Positions 1-6,978 are shown, counted from the first letter of the stretch. The stretch: DNA of 64,000 bases from 40CM-2-70-7 sp035505915 (GCA_035505915.1 DATJQI010000032.1:1-64000); one strand, 5' to 3'. Program-made: numbers and translations. The notes: generated by a model not told the origin, from the letters alone.

Positions 1-432
1 CTCCGGATCAACAAGGGCCTGAAGCTCGGCCGCTTCGACGTGACGGCGTTCGCCGACATCCGGAACCTGCTCAACTGGAAGAACATCACCGGGCTGTTCG
101 CCGAGACCAACGACGTCACGAACTCGGTCTATCAGCACAACTCGATCGCGGGCGAGTTCGTCACGCTGGCGAACGAGGCGAGCTCGAACGGCGCGCTGCG
201 GGCGGACGGGGCCGTGATTCTCGGCAACTGCGCCGCCTGGGCCGGGGCCTCCGGGCCGGTCGATTGCGTCGAGCTCGAGCGGGCCGAGGCGCGGTTCGGC
301 AACGGGGACGGCGTCTACACCGTCGCCGAGCAGACCAACGCCCTGAACGCGTACTACAACCTGTTCAACGGGCCCTACACGTTCTACGACTCGCCGCGCA
401 ACATCCGGCTGGGCTTCGAGCTGAACTTCTAA
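1..432 (+). CDS. TonB-dependent receptor, C-terminal fragment
   Basis: The open frame enters from before the window, so only the last 143 residues are visible. They look like the last strands and loops of an outer-membrane beta-barrel: alternating polar and aromatic residues, an 'FADIRNLLNW' segment typical of the late barrel of carboxypeptidase-regulatory-like/TonB receptors, and a C-terminal 'RLGFELNF' ending in Phe, the usual BAM recognition end. A loop holds two Cys about 16 residues apart (NCAAWAG...VDC) that could form a disulfide. The substrate cannot be told from this part. A strong terminator hairpin follows the stop codon. Confidence 0.7.
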   Translation, partial: LRINKGLKLGRFDVTAFADIRNLLNWKNITGLFAETNDVTNSVYQHNSIAGEFVTLANEASSNGALRADGAVILGNCAAWAGASGPVDCVELERAEARFGNGDGVYTVAEQTNALNAYYNLFNGPYTFYDSPRNIRLGFELNF

Positions 433-456
433 GCAGCGGGTCGGGCGGAAACGTTC

Positions 457-494
457 GGGGGCGGCTCGAATCCGAGCCGCCCCCGATTGTTTTC
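457..494 (+). terminator. Rho-independent terminator after TonB receptor
   Basis: A perfect 12-bp stem (457-468 with 473-484, gggggcggctcg and its complement) closes on an AATC loop and is followed by gattgtttt. It lies 25 nt after the TAA and separates the receptor from the convergent kinase gene. Confidence 0.8.
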
Positions 495-512
495 CGCCGG
501 CCGCAACGGGGC

Positions 513-1946
513 TCAGCCCGGGGGCGCGTCGGGGAGGGTGAAGAAGAACGTGGCCCCGCGCTCGGGTTCGGATTCCGCCCACACCCGCCCGCCGTGGCGG
601 GTGATGATCCGCTGCACGGTCGCGAGGCCCACGCCGGTGCCCGGAAACTCGTCTTCCCGGTGGAAGCGCTGGAAGGTGCCGAAGAGCCGCTGGGCGTGCG
701 CGAGGTCGAAGCCGGCGCCGTTGTCGCGGACGAAGAACACCTGGTGTCCGGCCTCCTGGCCGGAGCGGCCGAATTCGATGCGCGCCTTTCCGCGGCGGCC
801 GCTGAATTTCCAGGCGTTCCCGAGAAGATTCGCGAGCACGGCCCGGAGGAGCGTCCGGTCGCCGGGGGCCGTGAGGCCCAGCTGGATGACGAAGTCGGCG
901 GCCCGCTCCGGACTCCCCGCGCGCAGCTCGTGACTCACTTCCTCCGCGAGGGCGGTGAGGTCCACCGCCACGCGCGCGAGCGGCGCCTTGCCCGCGCGGG
1001 ACAGAGTCAGCATCCCCTCGATGAGGGCCTGCATCCGCTCGACGGCGTTCCGGATCCGGGCCAGATGGGACCGGCCCTCGGCGCCCAGGACCTCCCCGAA
1101 GTCGGTGCTCAGGACCTCGCGGAATCCGCCGATGGCCCGCAGCGGGGCGCGGAGATCGTGGGAGACGGAGTAGGAGAACGCTTCGAGCTGCCGGTTCGCG
1201 ACTTCGAGCTCCTCGGTGCGCTCGGCGACGCGCCGCTCGAGGTCGTGGTTCGCCGCCCGCAGGTCGCGCAGCGCCTGATCGCGCGCCGCCTCGGCCTTCA
1301 ACACCCGCACGATCTGCCGGCACATCCATTCCCCCTGGCGGTCCCGCTCGGACTCGTCCCCTTCCAGCAGGATGTCGGGTGGAACGTAGAACAGGTTGTC
1401 CTCGTTGAGCGTGTCGCCGACGTAGACGCTCCGGTGCGTCAGCAGCGCGTGCCGCACGGCGTGGTGGGGCAGGAGATCCCGCCGGTACTGGCAGATGCCG
1501 CGGAGCGGCTTCTCATGGAAGACCTGTTCGAGGCGGGACTCATATTCCACCAGGTGGGTGAAGTTCTTCTCGCTGCCCAGCTCCCAGGCCATGTCGCCGG
1601 TGGCGCAAAGGCCGAGGAAACCGTCACTCACCGCGTCGTCGATGAGGCCGCGCAGGGTCTGCACCAGGGACTGGGGGTCGAACGTGCCGCCGGCGAGATG
1701 GCTCCGGTCCGCGGAGAGGACCAGCGCGCCCCGGCGGACCTCGCCGCCGGTGTCGATGCCGCGGTCCCCGAGGGCGCTGTCGATCATCTGGAGGGTGTCC
1801 GGATCGCCCAGGTAGAGGCAGCGCCACCGGTCGTTGATGCCGTCGATCAGAAGCGGGGCGATGACGGGGAGCTGCTCGGACGGGTGCCCGTCGTAGATCA
1901 GGCACTTGTGGCGGCTGGATTCGGTGGGCGCGGGTTCAGGGCTCAT
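513..1946 (-). CDS. MEDS-domain sensor histidine kinase
   Basis: 477 aa. Residues about 10-175 resemble a MEDS (DcmR-type sensory) domain, a soluble domain thought to bind small hydrophobic ligands. A coiled-coil linker (about 215-258) leads to a HisKA domain with the phospho-acceptor His263 in SVSHDLRAPLR. The ATPase domain carries the N box (NLLGNAWKFSG), the G1 box (DNGAGFD) and the G2 box (GTGVGLA). There is no membrane segment and no receiver domain, so the partner regulator must be elsewhere. ATG1946 is chosen because a good promoter ends 5 nt before it, predicting a leaderless transcript; the frame stays open upstream but has no domain there. Confidence 0.82.
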   Translation of the reverse strand: MSPEPAPTESSRHKCLIYDGHPSEQLPVIAPLLIDGINDRWRCLYLGDPDTLQMIDSALGDRGIDTGGEVRRGALVLSADRSHLAGGTFDPQSLVQTLRGLIDDAVSDGFLGLCATGDMAWELGSEKNFTHLVEYESRLEQVFHEKPLRGICQYRRDLLPHHAVRHALLTHRSVYVGDTLNEDNLFYVPPDILLEGDESERDRQGEWMCRQIVRVLKAEAARDQALRDLRAANHDLERRVAERTEELEVANRQLEAFSYSVSHDLRAPLRAIGGFREVLSTDFGEVLGAEGRSHLARIRNAVERMQALIEGMLTLSRAGKAPLARVAVDLTALAEEVSHELRAGSPERAADFVIQLGLTAPGDRTLLRAVLANLLGNAWKFSGRRGKARIEFGRSGQEAGHQVFFVRDNGAGFDLAHAQRLFGTFQRFHREDEFPGTGVGLATVQRIITRHGGRVWAESEPERGATFFFTLPDAPPG

Positions 1947-1951
1947 AACAG

Positions 1952-1980
1952 AGCATACCGCACAGCGGGCCATCTGCCAA
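1952..1980 (-). promoter_or_regulatory. Sigma-70-type promoter of the MEDS kinase (leaderless)
   Basis: On the minus strand TTGGCA (1980-1975), 17 nt, TATGCT (1957-1952). Only five bases (ctgtt) separate the -10 from the ATG, so transcription should begin at or within one base of the start codon. No Shine-Dalgarno is visible. Confidence 0.6.
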
Positions 1981-1990
1981 GTAGGCCACG

Positions 1991-2392
1991 TCAGGCGTCG
2001 AGGAAGCGAGGCCTCTGCTCGGCCGTCGGGACGACGCACGCCGGCCCCCCGATGCGGTGCCGGTGTCGGGCGATCTCGCGGTAGGCCCAGTCGCGGATGG
2101 GGAGGGGTACGAGGGCGGCGAGGGTTCCGAGGACCGCCCATCCGCCGCCGAGGTAGCGGGCGGCGCGGATGGCGGCGGCCGAGCGCAGCCGCGGAGGGTC
2201 GGGGGGCTCGTACCACACCATCGAGTCCACGCCGTCGAGGTCGGGATGCCCGGCCCGCACGCGCCGTCCCGTTTCCCCCGTGAGGGAGGCGAAGTGGAGG
2301 TCGTGGCGGGGTCCTTCGTGCCGGAGGAGGAACTGGACGCTGCGGGCGCAGAAGCCGCAGGCGCCGTCGTACAAGAGGAGGGGAGAGTTCAT
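1991..2392 (-). CDS. DCC family thiol-disulfide oxidoreductase (DUF393)
   Basis: 133 aa. The N-terminus has the family signature YDGACGFC (residues 8-15) with the two redox Cys at 12 and 15, followed by FASLTGETGRR, and the expected helical middle with 'LPIRDWAYREIARHR' near the end. DCC proteins are small thioredoxin-fold-like proteins with few known substrates. It sits 7 nt downstream of the CGNR regulator gene and is probably co-transcribed with it. Confidence 0.85.
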   Translation of the reverse strand: MNSPLLLYDGACGFCARSVQFLLRHEGPRHDLHFASLTGETGRRVRAGHPDLDGVDSMVWYEPPDPPRLRSAAAIRAARYLGGGWAVLGTLAALVPLPIRDWAYREIARHRHRIGGPACVVPTAEQRPRFLDA

Positions 2393-2399
2393 CGGGGGC

Positions 2400-3017
2400 T
2401 CACCCGGCTCGCTGTCGCTCGTAGTACCTCCGGGCCTTGTCGCGGTTGCCGCAGCCGTTCATGTCGCACCAGCGGCGGCTCGAGTTCTTGGACTGGTCCA
2501 GGAAGAGCCAGGAGCAGCTTTCGGAGGCGCATTGCCGGACGCGGCCGATGTCGTCGCCCATCAGCAAGGTGGCCGCCGCCCGGCTGACCGGCCACAGCAT
2601 CGCGTCCAGGTTGCGTTCCGGGTGGATCCATTCGGACGTAAACCGCCGGTTGGCGTGGACGATCTGGGCGTGTGGCGCCGCCCGGCGGACAGACTCGTTC
2701 AGGGCTTCGAGCGCCGGGCCCGGGATCGTGCGTCGGTGCGCCACGGCGGAAAAGACGTCGTAGATCGCGTCCCGGAGCTCGGTCGCGTGGCGCAGGGCGG
2801 TGCGGGCGGTGCCGGGCGCGTCGGACGCCAGGTGGCGCAGGTGCTCGGTGGTTTTGCCGGTGATGACCCCGGCCTCCGTCCCCCACTCGAGGAGCCGCTC
2901 GTAGTCCGTGAGCAGCTCGCGGGGGCGACCCGTGGTGCGGTCGTCGACCGTGTTCGCGAAGTCCAGGCAGGGATTCCCGCCCGTGAAGGCGAAGGAGGGC
3001 GGCGTGATCCGGGTCAT
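2400..3017 (-). CDS. ABATE/CGNR zinc-finger transcriptional regulator
   Basis: 205 aa. Residues 1-150 match the ABATE domain (FTGGNPCLDFANTVDDR near the start, ERLLEWG, a helical body). The C-terminal 45 residues form the CGNR zinc finger: CASESC, then WCDMNGCGNRDKARRYYER, giving four Cys plus the CGNR motif followed by basic DNA-binding residues. Members are described as stress-related regulators. It is divergent from a small membrane transporter gene, with the shared control region holding a direct repeat that may be its operator; it may control that gene and its own operon with the DCC oxidoreductase. Confidence 0.85.
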   Translation of the reverse strand: MTRITPPSFAFTGGNPCLDFANTVDDRTTGRPRELLTDYERLLEWGTEAGVITGKTTEHLRHLASDAPGTARTALRHATELRDAIYDVFSAVAHRRTIPGPALEALNESVRRAAPHAQIVHANRRFTSEWIHPERNLDAMLWPVSRAAATLLMGDDIGRVRQCASESCSWLFLDQSKNSSRRWCDMNGCGNRDKARRYYERQRAG

Positions 3018-3041
3018 GGGAGCCTAACCATCAAAGGTCAC

Positions 3042-3106
3042 TTGACAGGTTACAGTCTCTGCGGCTAGCGTATCACCAGTATAACACAGTTTGACGGTTA
3101 TGTCAG
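3042..3106 (-). promoter_or_regulatory. Divergent control region: minus-strand promoter and direct repeats
   Basis: For the CGNR gene: CTGACA (3106-3101), 17 nt, TATACT (3083-3078). Two direct repeats, TTGACAGGTTA (3042-3052) and TTGACGGTTA (3091-3100), flank it 49 nt apart, and the first also contains a consensus -35 for the rightward gene, although no good -10 is correctly spaced. The repeats are candidate regulator sites. Confidence 0.5.
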
Positions 3107-3125
3107 CCTCGCGCAGAGGGCCGGA

Positions 3126-3551
3126 ATGAGTGGAAAGAGCATGGACATGATCCCGCTGATCATGATCATCGGGGGAGGGGTGCTGTATCACGTCTGTCAG
3201 AAGGCGACGCCGGCGGGCCTGCATCCGTTTCTGGCGTTGGGCATCTCCTTCGGCCTGGCCTCGGTGGCCTGCCTGGTGCTGTTCGTCGGGAACCAGGGCC
3301 TCGGGGCGGCGGGACTGCACCGCGTCAACTGGACCTCGATCGCGCTGGCCGCCGCCCTGATCCTCATCGAGTCGGGCTACCTCATCGGCTATCGTGCCGG
3401 CCTGCAGCTGAACCGTACCGCGTTCGCCTGCAACAGCCTGGTGTCCCTCGTCCTCCTGGCCGTCGGGACCTTGTCCTATGGCGAGCGCTTCGGGGTGCGG
3501 ACCGGCCTGGGGATGGTGCTGTGCCTGGCGGGGTTGGTGGTGTTGCGCTGA
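3126..3551 (+). CDS. EamA-like small DMT-superfamily membrane protein
   Basis: 141 aa with four or five hydrophobic helices and a late 'LSYGERFGVRTGLGMVLCLAGLVVL' pattern (split here by family variation) that matches the last two helices of an EamA half-domain. A single half would need to dimerise, as small multidrug-resistance proteins do. The start has a weak GAGGG ribosome site. It is divergent from the CGNR regulator. The substrate is unknown; drug or metabolite export is inference. Confidence 0.65.
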   Translation: MSGKSMDMIPLIMIIGGGVLYHVCQKATPAGLHPFLALGISFGLASVACLVLFVGNQGLGAAGLHRVNWTSIALAAALILIESGYLIGYRAGLQLNRTAFACNSLVSLVLLAVGTLSYGERFGVRTGLGMVLCLAGLVVLR

Positions 3552-3557
3552 CGTCGG

Positions 3558-3574
3558 GCGGCCTGAAGGCCTTG
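3558..3574. repeat. CTGAAGG palindromic repeat, single copy
   Basis: gcggcctgaaggccttg lies between the EamA-like gene and the TMEM175 gene. The same first 16 bases recur at 58981-58996, within a cluster of four such palindromes. The core CTGAAGG/CCTTCAG is constant and the flanking arm bases vary. Confidence 0.6.
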
Positions 3575-3651
3575 AACTTGAGGACGACTGCGGGGGAGCG
3601 ACGGCGGCTATGGAGCGAGGCGGTCCCTCCTCCCGGCGTCCGCCTTCGAGG

Positions 3652-3679
3652 TGGACGTCGCGCCTCCGGAGGATAGCTT
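3652..3679 (+). promoter_or_regulatory. Possible leaderless promoter of TMEM175 gene
   Basis: TGGACG (3652-3657), 16 nt, TAGCTT (3674-3679), then six C residues and the GTG start. The -10 is identical to the one before dnaE and has the same spacing to the start codon. Confidence 0.4.
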
Positions 3680-3685
3680 CCCCCC

Positions 3686-4255
3686 GTGCACAAGAACCGG
3701 CTGGAAGCGTTCAGCGACGGCGTGATCGCGATCATCATCACCGTCATGGTCCTCGAGCTCCGCGAGCCACCCGGCGCCTCCCTGGCCGATCTCCGGGGGG
3801 CGGCACCGGGACTGCTCTTCTATGTGCTGAGCTTCGTCTTCGTGGCCATCTACTGGAACAACCATCACCACATGTTCCAGGCCGTCCAGAAGGTCAACGG
3901 CGCGGTGCTGTGGGCGAACCTGCTGCTCCTGTTCTGGCTCTCGCTGATTCCCTTCGCCACGAACTGGATGGGCGAGCACTTCGGGCCCGTGCCCGTGGCG
4001 GCGTACGGCGTGGTCCTGCTCGCGGCGGGGATGTCGTACTATCTCCTCTCCCGCCTGCTCCTCAGAACGCACGGCCCCGATTCGGTACTCGCGAAGGCCA
4101 TCGGGCAGGACGTGAAAGGCGTGGTCTCCGTGCTCATCTATCTGGTCGCGGTCGTTATCGCGGCGTTCCGGCCGGCGGTGGCCTGCGCGCTGTACGTGGT
4201 CGTCGCGCTGATGTGGTTCGTACCCGACCGGCGGATCGAGAGTCTCTTGCGGTAG
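3686..4255 (+). CDS. TMEM175/DUF1211 family potassium-channel-like protein
   Basis: 189 aa, about six membrane helices. The first helix carries the diagnostic FSDGVIAI motif (residues 9-16), the pore-lining FSD signature of the TMEM175 channels, and the following loop has the conserved 'IYWNNHHHMF'. Bacterial members form tetrameric, weakly selective K+ channels. The GTG start fits a leaderless transcript (see promoter). It stands alone between two small repeat- or operator-bearing gaps. Confidence 0.85.
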   Translation: MHKNRLEAFSDGVIAIIITVMVLELREPPGASLADLRGAAPGLLFYVLSFVFVAIYWNNHHHMFQAVQKVNGAVLWANLLLLFWLSLIPFATNWMGEHFGPVPVAAYGVVLLAAGMSYYLLSRLLLRTHGPDSVLAKAIGQDVKGVVSVLIYLVAVVIAAFRPAVACALYVVVALMWFVPDRRIESLLR

Positions 4256-4300
4256 AGGCCGGCTCCCCGGGAAAGCAGCCTGCAAGGGACGCAGTCGTGC

Positions 4301-4347
4301 TAATGTATCATTTGCATCAATCACATGTATCTTATACATTAAGTCAT
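4301..4347 (+). promoter_or_regulatory. Toxin-antitoxin promoter with overlapping operator
   Basis: An AT-rich island in GC-rich DNA. ATGTAT half-sites occur at 4303-4308 and 4325-4330 and the inverse ATACAT at 4334-4339, so 4325-4339 is a perfect 6+3+6 palindrome and 4301-4308/4334-4341 an 8-bp inverted repeat. TTGCAT (4312-4317), 17 nt, TACATT (4335-4340) is a promoter whose -10 lies in the palindrome. This is what an autoregulating ribbon-helix-helix antitoxin would bind. Confidence 0.65.
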
Positions 4348-4677
4348 ATGGCTTCCCGCAAGAACGCGCCGCCCCCGCCCCCGCCCCCCCGCCGCGGGGT
4401 GCGGGAGCCGGTCCAGGTCTACCTGGACCGGGAGGACCGGGAGCTGCTCGAGCGGCTGGCCCGCGCGCAGGGCTGGTCGCGCGCGGAGGTCCTGCGGCGC
4501 GGGCTGCGCGGCCTGGCGTCCCAGGGGCTGGCCGGGGGCGCTCCCGGCGGAGCCCTCATCTCCCTCGTCGGGCTGATGGGAGACGGGCCGGGCGTGCCGG
4601 CCGATCTGGCCGCCGGGCACGATCGCCATCTCCTGCAGGCCGATGAGGAGCATGAACGCCGGTCGCGCGTGGATTGA
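4348..4677 (+). CDS. Ribbon-helix-helix antitoxin (VapB-like)
   Basis: 109 aa. After a Pro-rich start (seven consecutive Pro), residues about 17-55 (REPVQVYLDREDRELLERL...GWSRAEVLRRGLR) have the beta-strand plus two-helix pattern of ribbon-helix-helix DNA-binding antitoxins. The rest would be the toxin-binding tail. The gene overlaps the PIN toxin start by 35 nt and has an inverted-repeat operator just upstream. ATG4348 is preferred to an upstream ATG at 4303 because the latter lies inside the operator and the former fits the promoter spacing. Confidence 0.75.
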   Translation: MASRKNAPPPPPPPRRGVREPVQVYLDREDRELLERLARAQGWSRAEVLRRGLRGLASQGLAGGAPGGALISLVGLMGDGPGVPADLAAGHDRHLLQADEEHERRSRVD

Positions 4678-5068
4678 CACGGGGGCCCTGGTGGCCCTCG
4701 CGTCGCCGCGGGACCAGTACCACGCTCGGGCGCTGGCGGTGGCGCGGTCCCGGCAGGCTCCCGGCCACGAGTGGGTGAGCAGCGTCCTGGTCCTGGGGGA
4801 GTTTCATCGGCTGGTGCTGCACCGGGCGGGGCCGGCGCCGGCGCGCGCGGCGGTGGGGCGATTGCTGGCGGACCCCGCGACCCGGTGGCTCGAGGTCGGG
4901 CCCGCGGAGGTCTCGGGGGCGGCGAGCGCCTGGCTGGAGCGGTTTCCCGATCAGGATTACTCCCTCACGGACGCGGTGAGCTTCGAGCTGATGCGGCGTG
5001 AGGGCATCGTCGAGGCGTTCGGCTTCGACCGGCACTACGTGACGGCGGGATTCCGGTTGCTCGGGTGA
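4643..5068 (+). CDS. vapC: PIN-domain ribonuclease toxin (VapC-like)
   Basis: 141 aa, the usual VapC length. The four acidic residues of the PIN active site are visible: Asp12 in AWIDTGAL, Glu53 in LVLGEF, Asp110 in YSLTDAVS and Asp129 in GFDRHY. VapC toxins cleave specific RNAs, often tRNA or rRNA, and are held by the cognate antitoxin. A second ATG nine bases downstream (Met4) is an equally possible start. Translation is probably coupled to the antitoxin by the overlap. The target RNA cannot be inferred. Confidence 0.82.
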   Translation: MRSMNAGRAWIDTGALVALASPRDQYHARALAVARSRQAPGHEWVSSVLVLGEFHRLVLHRAGPAPARAAVGRLLADPATRWLEVGPAEVSGAASAWLERFPDQDYSLTDAVSFELMRREGIVEAFGFDRHYVTAGFRLLG

Positions 5069-5152
5069 CGGAGGCCACCCGCCGCGTTTTTCGGGTCCCG
5101 GCGGCGTGGTTCGGGTTATGGCGTGGGGTCACGCCGTGCCAGGTTTGCCATC

Positions 5153-5773
5153 GTGTCCGCGCGTTCGTGGCTCGCCCGCTGCTGGCTCGGCGCAGCGCTC
5201 TGCGCCTGCGGCGGCGCGCCCGGCGCGTTTCCCGGGTGCCCGGTCGACGGGGAAGCGGTGCGGGCGAACGTCCGCGGGCTCAACCGGCTCAAGAACCGCG
5301 CGGTGTCGCCGCTCGCGGCCGACATCGACTCGACCGTCACCCTCGGCGCTCTGCTCGCGCCCGGCGACGATCGCGGCCGGTGGAGCGAGCGGCGGGCGGC
5401 GACGATCGTGGGCTACGTGCGCGACGTGAAGGTGGGGGGTGTGGAGACCGTCAATTGTTTCGCCAAGGTGCCGGACCATCGCGACACCCACATCGAGCTG
5501 GTGGCCGACGCGGCGGACACGGGCCAGTTGCCGCTGATCGTCGAGGTCACGCCGTGGTGGCGGGAGCAGGCCCTCGGCCGGGGGCTCGATTGGTCCACCG
5601 ACGGGCTGCGGGCGGCGCTGCGGGGCCGTCGGGTCCGGGTCACGGGCTGGCTGTTGTTCGACGCCGAGCACGAGCGGCAGGCCGAGCACACGGCGCCGGG
5701 GAGTGCGGGGAACTGGCGCGCGACGGCGTGGGAGCTGCATCCGGTGACGGCGCTCGAGGTCGTCGGGCCGTGA
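5153..5773 (+). CDS. Predicted secreted lipoprotein of unknown function
   Basis: About 206 aa from the GTG used here (an alternative GTG lies ten codons upstream). The N-terminus is basic then hydrophobic and ends in LCAC, a plausible lipoprotein cleavage site. The mature part has two beta-rich stretches, 'ATIVGYVRDVKVGG' and 'RRVRVTGWLLFD', and 'WELHPVTALEV' near the end, a pattern I associate with small OB-fold-like secreted proteins, but I cannot name the family. No neighbour suggests a role. Confidence 0.55.
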   Translation: MSARSWLARCWLGAALCACGGAPGAFPGCPVDGEAVRANVRGLNRLKNRAVSPLAADIDSTVTLGALLAPGDDRGRWSERRAATIVGYVRDVKVGGVETVNCFAKVPDHRDTHIELVADAADTGQLPLIVEVTPWWREQALGRGLDWSTDGLRAALRGRRVRVTGWLLFDAEHERQAEHTAPGSAGNWRATAWELHPVTALEVVGP

Positions 5774-5813
5774 CTCGGCGCGCGACTCTCACACCGTTAC
5801 TCACACCACCAGG

Positions 5814-5857
5814 ATTGGGAAAGAAAAAGCCCGACACCGGAAGTCGATGTCGGGCTT
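5814..5857 (-). terminator. Rho-independent terminator of the tRNA operon
   Basis: On the minus strand a perfect 10-bp stem, AAGCCCGACA/TGTCGGGCTT (5857-5848 with 5836-5827), is followed directly by tttctttccc. It lies 13 nt after the tRNA-Pro 3' end. Confidence 0.85.
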
Positions 5858-5868
5858 CGTCTTCAAAC

Positions 5869-5945
<77 letters not shown>

Positions 5946-5973
5946 AAGCAATGCTGGCAAACAGAAAGCAGTA

Positions 5974-6123
5974 CTAGACGCACAGACGCTCACTGCTAGA
6001 CGCGCAGACGCTCACTGCTAGACGCACAGACGCACAGATGGGTTGCAGGGGGCGGTGAACACGTCCTGTAGGACCGAATCCCGTTCACCATCTACGCGTC
6101 TGTGCGTCTGCGAACTAGTCTAC
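5974..6123. repeat. Mirrored word-repeat spacer (AGACGC word), Arg-Pro
   Basis: Arm one (5974-6039) is a run of TAGACGC/CAGACGC words including a 22-nt unit present twice; arm two (6091-6123) has the complement (GCGTCTG). The core contains a nested pair, ggtgaac (6054-6060) and gttcacc (6083-6089). Confidence 0.75.
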
Positions 6124-6127
6124 AGGA

Positions 6128-6201
6128 TGCGCCCAGAGGGAGTCGAACCCCCAACCTCTTGATCCGTAGTCAAGCGCTCTATCCAGTTGAGCTATGGGCG
6201 C
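6128..6201 (-). tRNA. tRNA-Arg(ACG)
   Basis: Acceptor GCGCCCA/TGGGCGC with discriminator A; anticodon stem CTTGA/TCAAG and loop CTACGGA give anticodon ACG, the form deaminated by TadA to read CGU/CGC/CGA. CCA is not encoded. Confidence 0.95.
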
Positions 6202-6206
6202 GGATC

Positions 6207-6292
6207 CGAAGTCGGAAGTGGGAGCGCGGAACGCGGAACCGTGACGGCACCCCAAACACTTCCGCATTCCGACTTCCGCGTTCCGAGTTCGT
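6207..6292. repeat. Mirrored word-repeat spacer (CGGAAC word), Val-Arg
   Basis: Arm one (6208-6240) repeats CGGAAG/CGGAAC words; arm two (6259-6291) carries TTCCGCGTTCCG-type complements. The whole tRNA-to-tRNA gap is 93 nt. Confidence 0.75.
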
Positions 6293-6294
6293 CA

Positions 6295-6368
6295 TGGGCG
6301 GTACAAGACTCGAACTTGTGACCTCCACGATGTCAACGTGGCGCTCTAACCAACTGAGCTAACCGCCC
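6295..6368 (-). tRNA. tRNA-Val(GAC)
   Basis: Acceptor GGGCGGT/ACCGCCC, discriminator A; anticodon stem CCACG/CGTGG with loop TTGACAT gives GAC. CCA is not encoded. Confidence 0.95.
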
Positions 6369-6372
6369 AAGA

Positions 6373-6490
6373 GACTAGACGCTCAGACGCACAGACGCGA
6401 AGACGCACAGGAGATCGCAGAACTCGGTCAACAGGGCACCGGTGCACCGCCCACCGTTGACCATCTGCGCGTCTGTGCGTCTGTTCACCA
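6373..6490. repeat. Mirrored word-repeat spacer (AGACGC word), fMet-Val
   Basis: Arm one (6373-6410) is TAGACGC/CAGACGC words; arm two (6464-6484) is the complement. A nested pair ggtcaac (6426-6432) and gttgacc (6456-6462) lies in the core, at the same relative place as in the Arg-Pro spacer but with a changed base on both sides. Confidence 0.75.
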
Positions 6491-6500
6491 GCCGTACAAA

Positions 6501-6574
6501 TAGCGGGGGTGGGATTTGAACCCACGACCTCCGGGTTATGAGCCCGGCGAGCTACCAGACTGCTCCACCCCGCG
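6501..6574 (-). tRNA. Initiator tRNA-fMet(CAT)
   Basis: The sequence follows bacterial initiator tRNA closely. Anticodon CAT; the anticodon stem CCGGG/CCCGG has the three G:C pairs (29-31/39-41) needed for the P site. The 1:72 pair is a mismatch, C1 with U72 (C1-A72 in E. coli), the feature needed for formylation and for exclusion from elongation. T arm GGTTCAAATCC. CCA is not encoded. Confidence 0.95.
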
Positions 6575-6581
6575 ACGATTT

Positions 6582-6691
6582 CGAACTCGGAACGTGGAAC
6601 GCGGAATTCGGAACGGGTGCGATACCTGCCTCGCCTCTCGATGCCAGCCTCACACCACTTCCGCGTTCCGACTTCCACCTTCCCACTTTGG
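6582..6691. repeat. Mirrored word-repeat spacer (CGGAAC word), Gly-fMet
   Basis: Arm one (6582-6619) repeats CGGAAC, GTGGAAC, GCGGAAT words; arm two (6655-6691) carries cttccgcgttccg-type complements, around a unique core of about 35 nt. Confidence 0.75.
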
Positions 6692-6695
6692 AAAG

Positions 6696-6768
6696 AGCGG
6701 GAAACGGGACTCGAACCCGCGACCCCAACCTTGGCAAGGTTGTGCTCTACCAACTGAGCTATTCCCGC
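6696..6768 (-). tRNA. tRNA-Gly(GCC)
   Basis: Acceptor GCGGGAA/TTCCCGC, discriminator T; anticodon stem CAACC/GGTTG with loop TTGCCAA gives GCC. CCA is not encoded. Confidence 0.95.
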
Positions 6769-6774
6769 AGCAAG

Positions 6775-6899
6775 CTAGACGCGCAGACGCATAGACGCGC
6801 AGACGCCTAGGACCACCCCTGCCGCCCCAAGAATGTAACCGGGGCGCCCGCACCCTGTGTACAGCAACCCATCGGTGCGTCTAAGCGTCTACAGCCTAG
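6775..6899. repeat. Mirrored word-repeat spacer (AGACGC word), Ala-Gly
   Basis: Arm one (6775-6811) is CTAGACGCGCAGACGC words ending in cctagg; arm two (6874-6899) is the complement and ends in cctag, so the arm ends also mirror each other. Confidence 0.75.
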
Positions 6900-6905
6900 C
6901 AGGAA

Positions 6906-6978
6906 TGGAGGCGAGGGGGATCGAACCCCTGACCTCGTGAATGCCATTCACGCGCTCTCCCAACTGAGCTACGCCCCC
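6906..6978 (-). tRNA. tRNA-Ala(GGC)
   Basis: First gene of the operon. Acceptor GGGGGCG/CGCCTCC includes a G-U wobble at the third pair rather than the G3-U70 determinant position in a different register, as normal for tRNA-Ala. Anticodon stem CGTGA/TCACG with loop ATGGCAT gives GGC. CCA is not encoded. Confidence 0.95.

Noticed and set aside
264..2084. Long open frame opposite the MEDS kinase
   Set aside because: Mirrors the kinase codons, overlaps the end of the TonB receptor in another frame and a terminator, and shows no domain.
3478..4347. Upstream extension of the antitoxin frame
   Set aside because: It would cross the TMEM175 gene and the operator; the ribbon-helix-helix part begins after the ATG at 4348 that fits the promoter.
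6346..6853. Reading frames over the tRNA genes (peptides such as AGSSPVSR)
   Set aside because: They run through tRNA sequence and are a well-known false translation of tRNA genes; the RNA structures explain the DNA fully.
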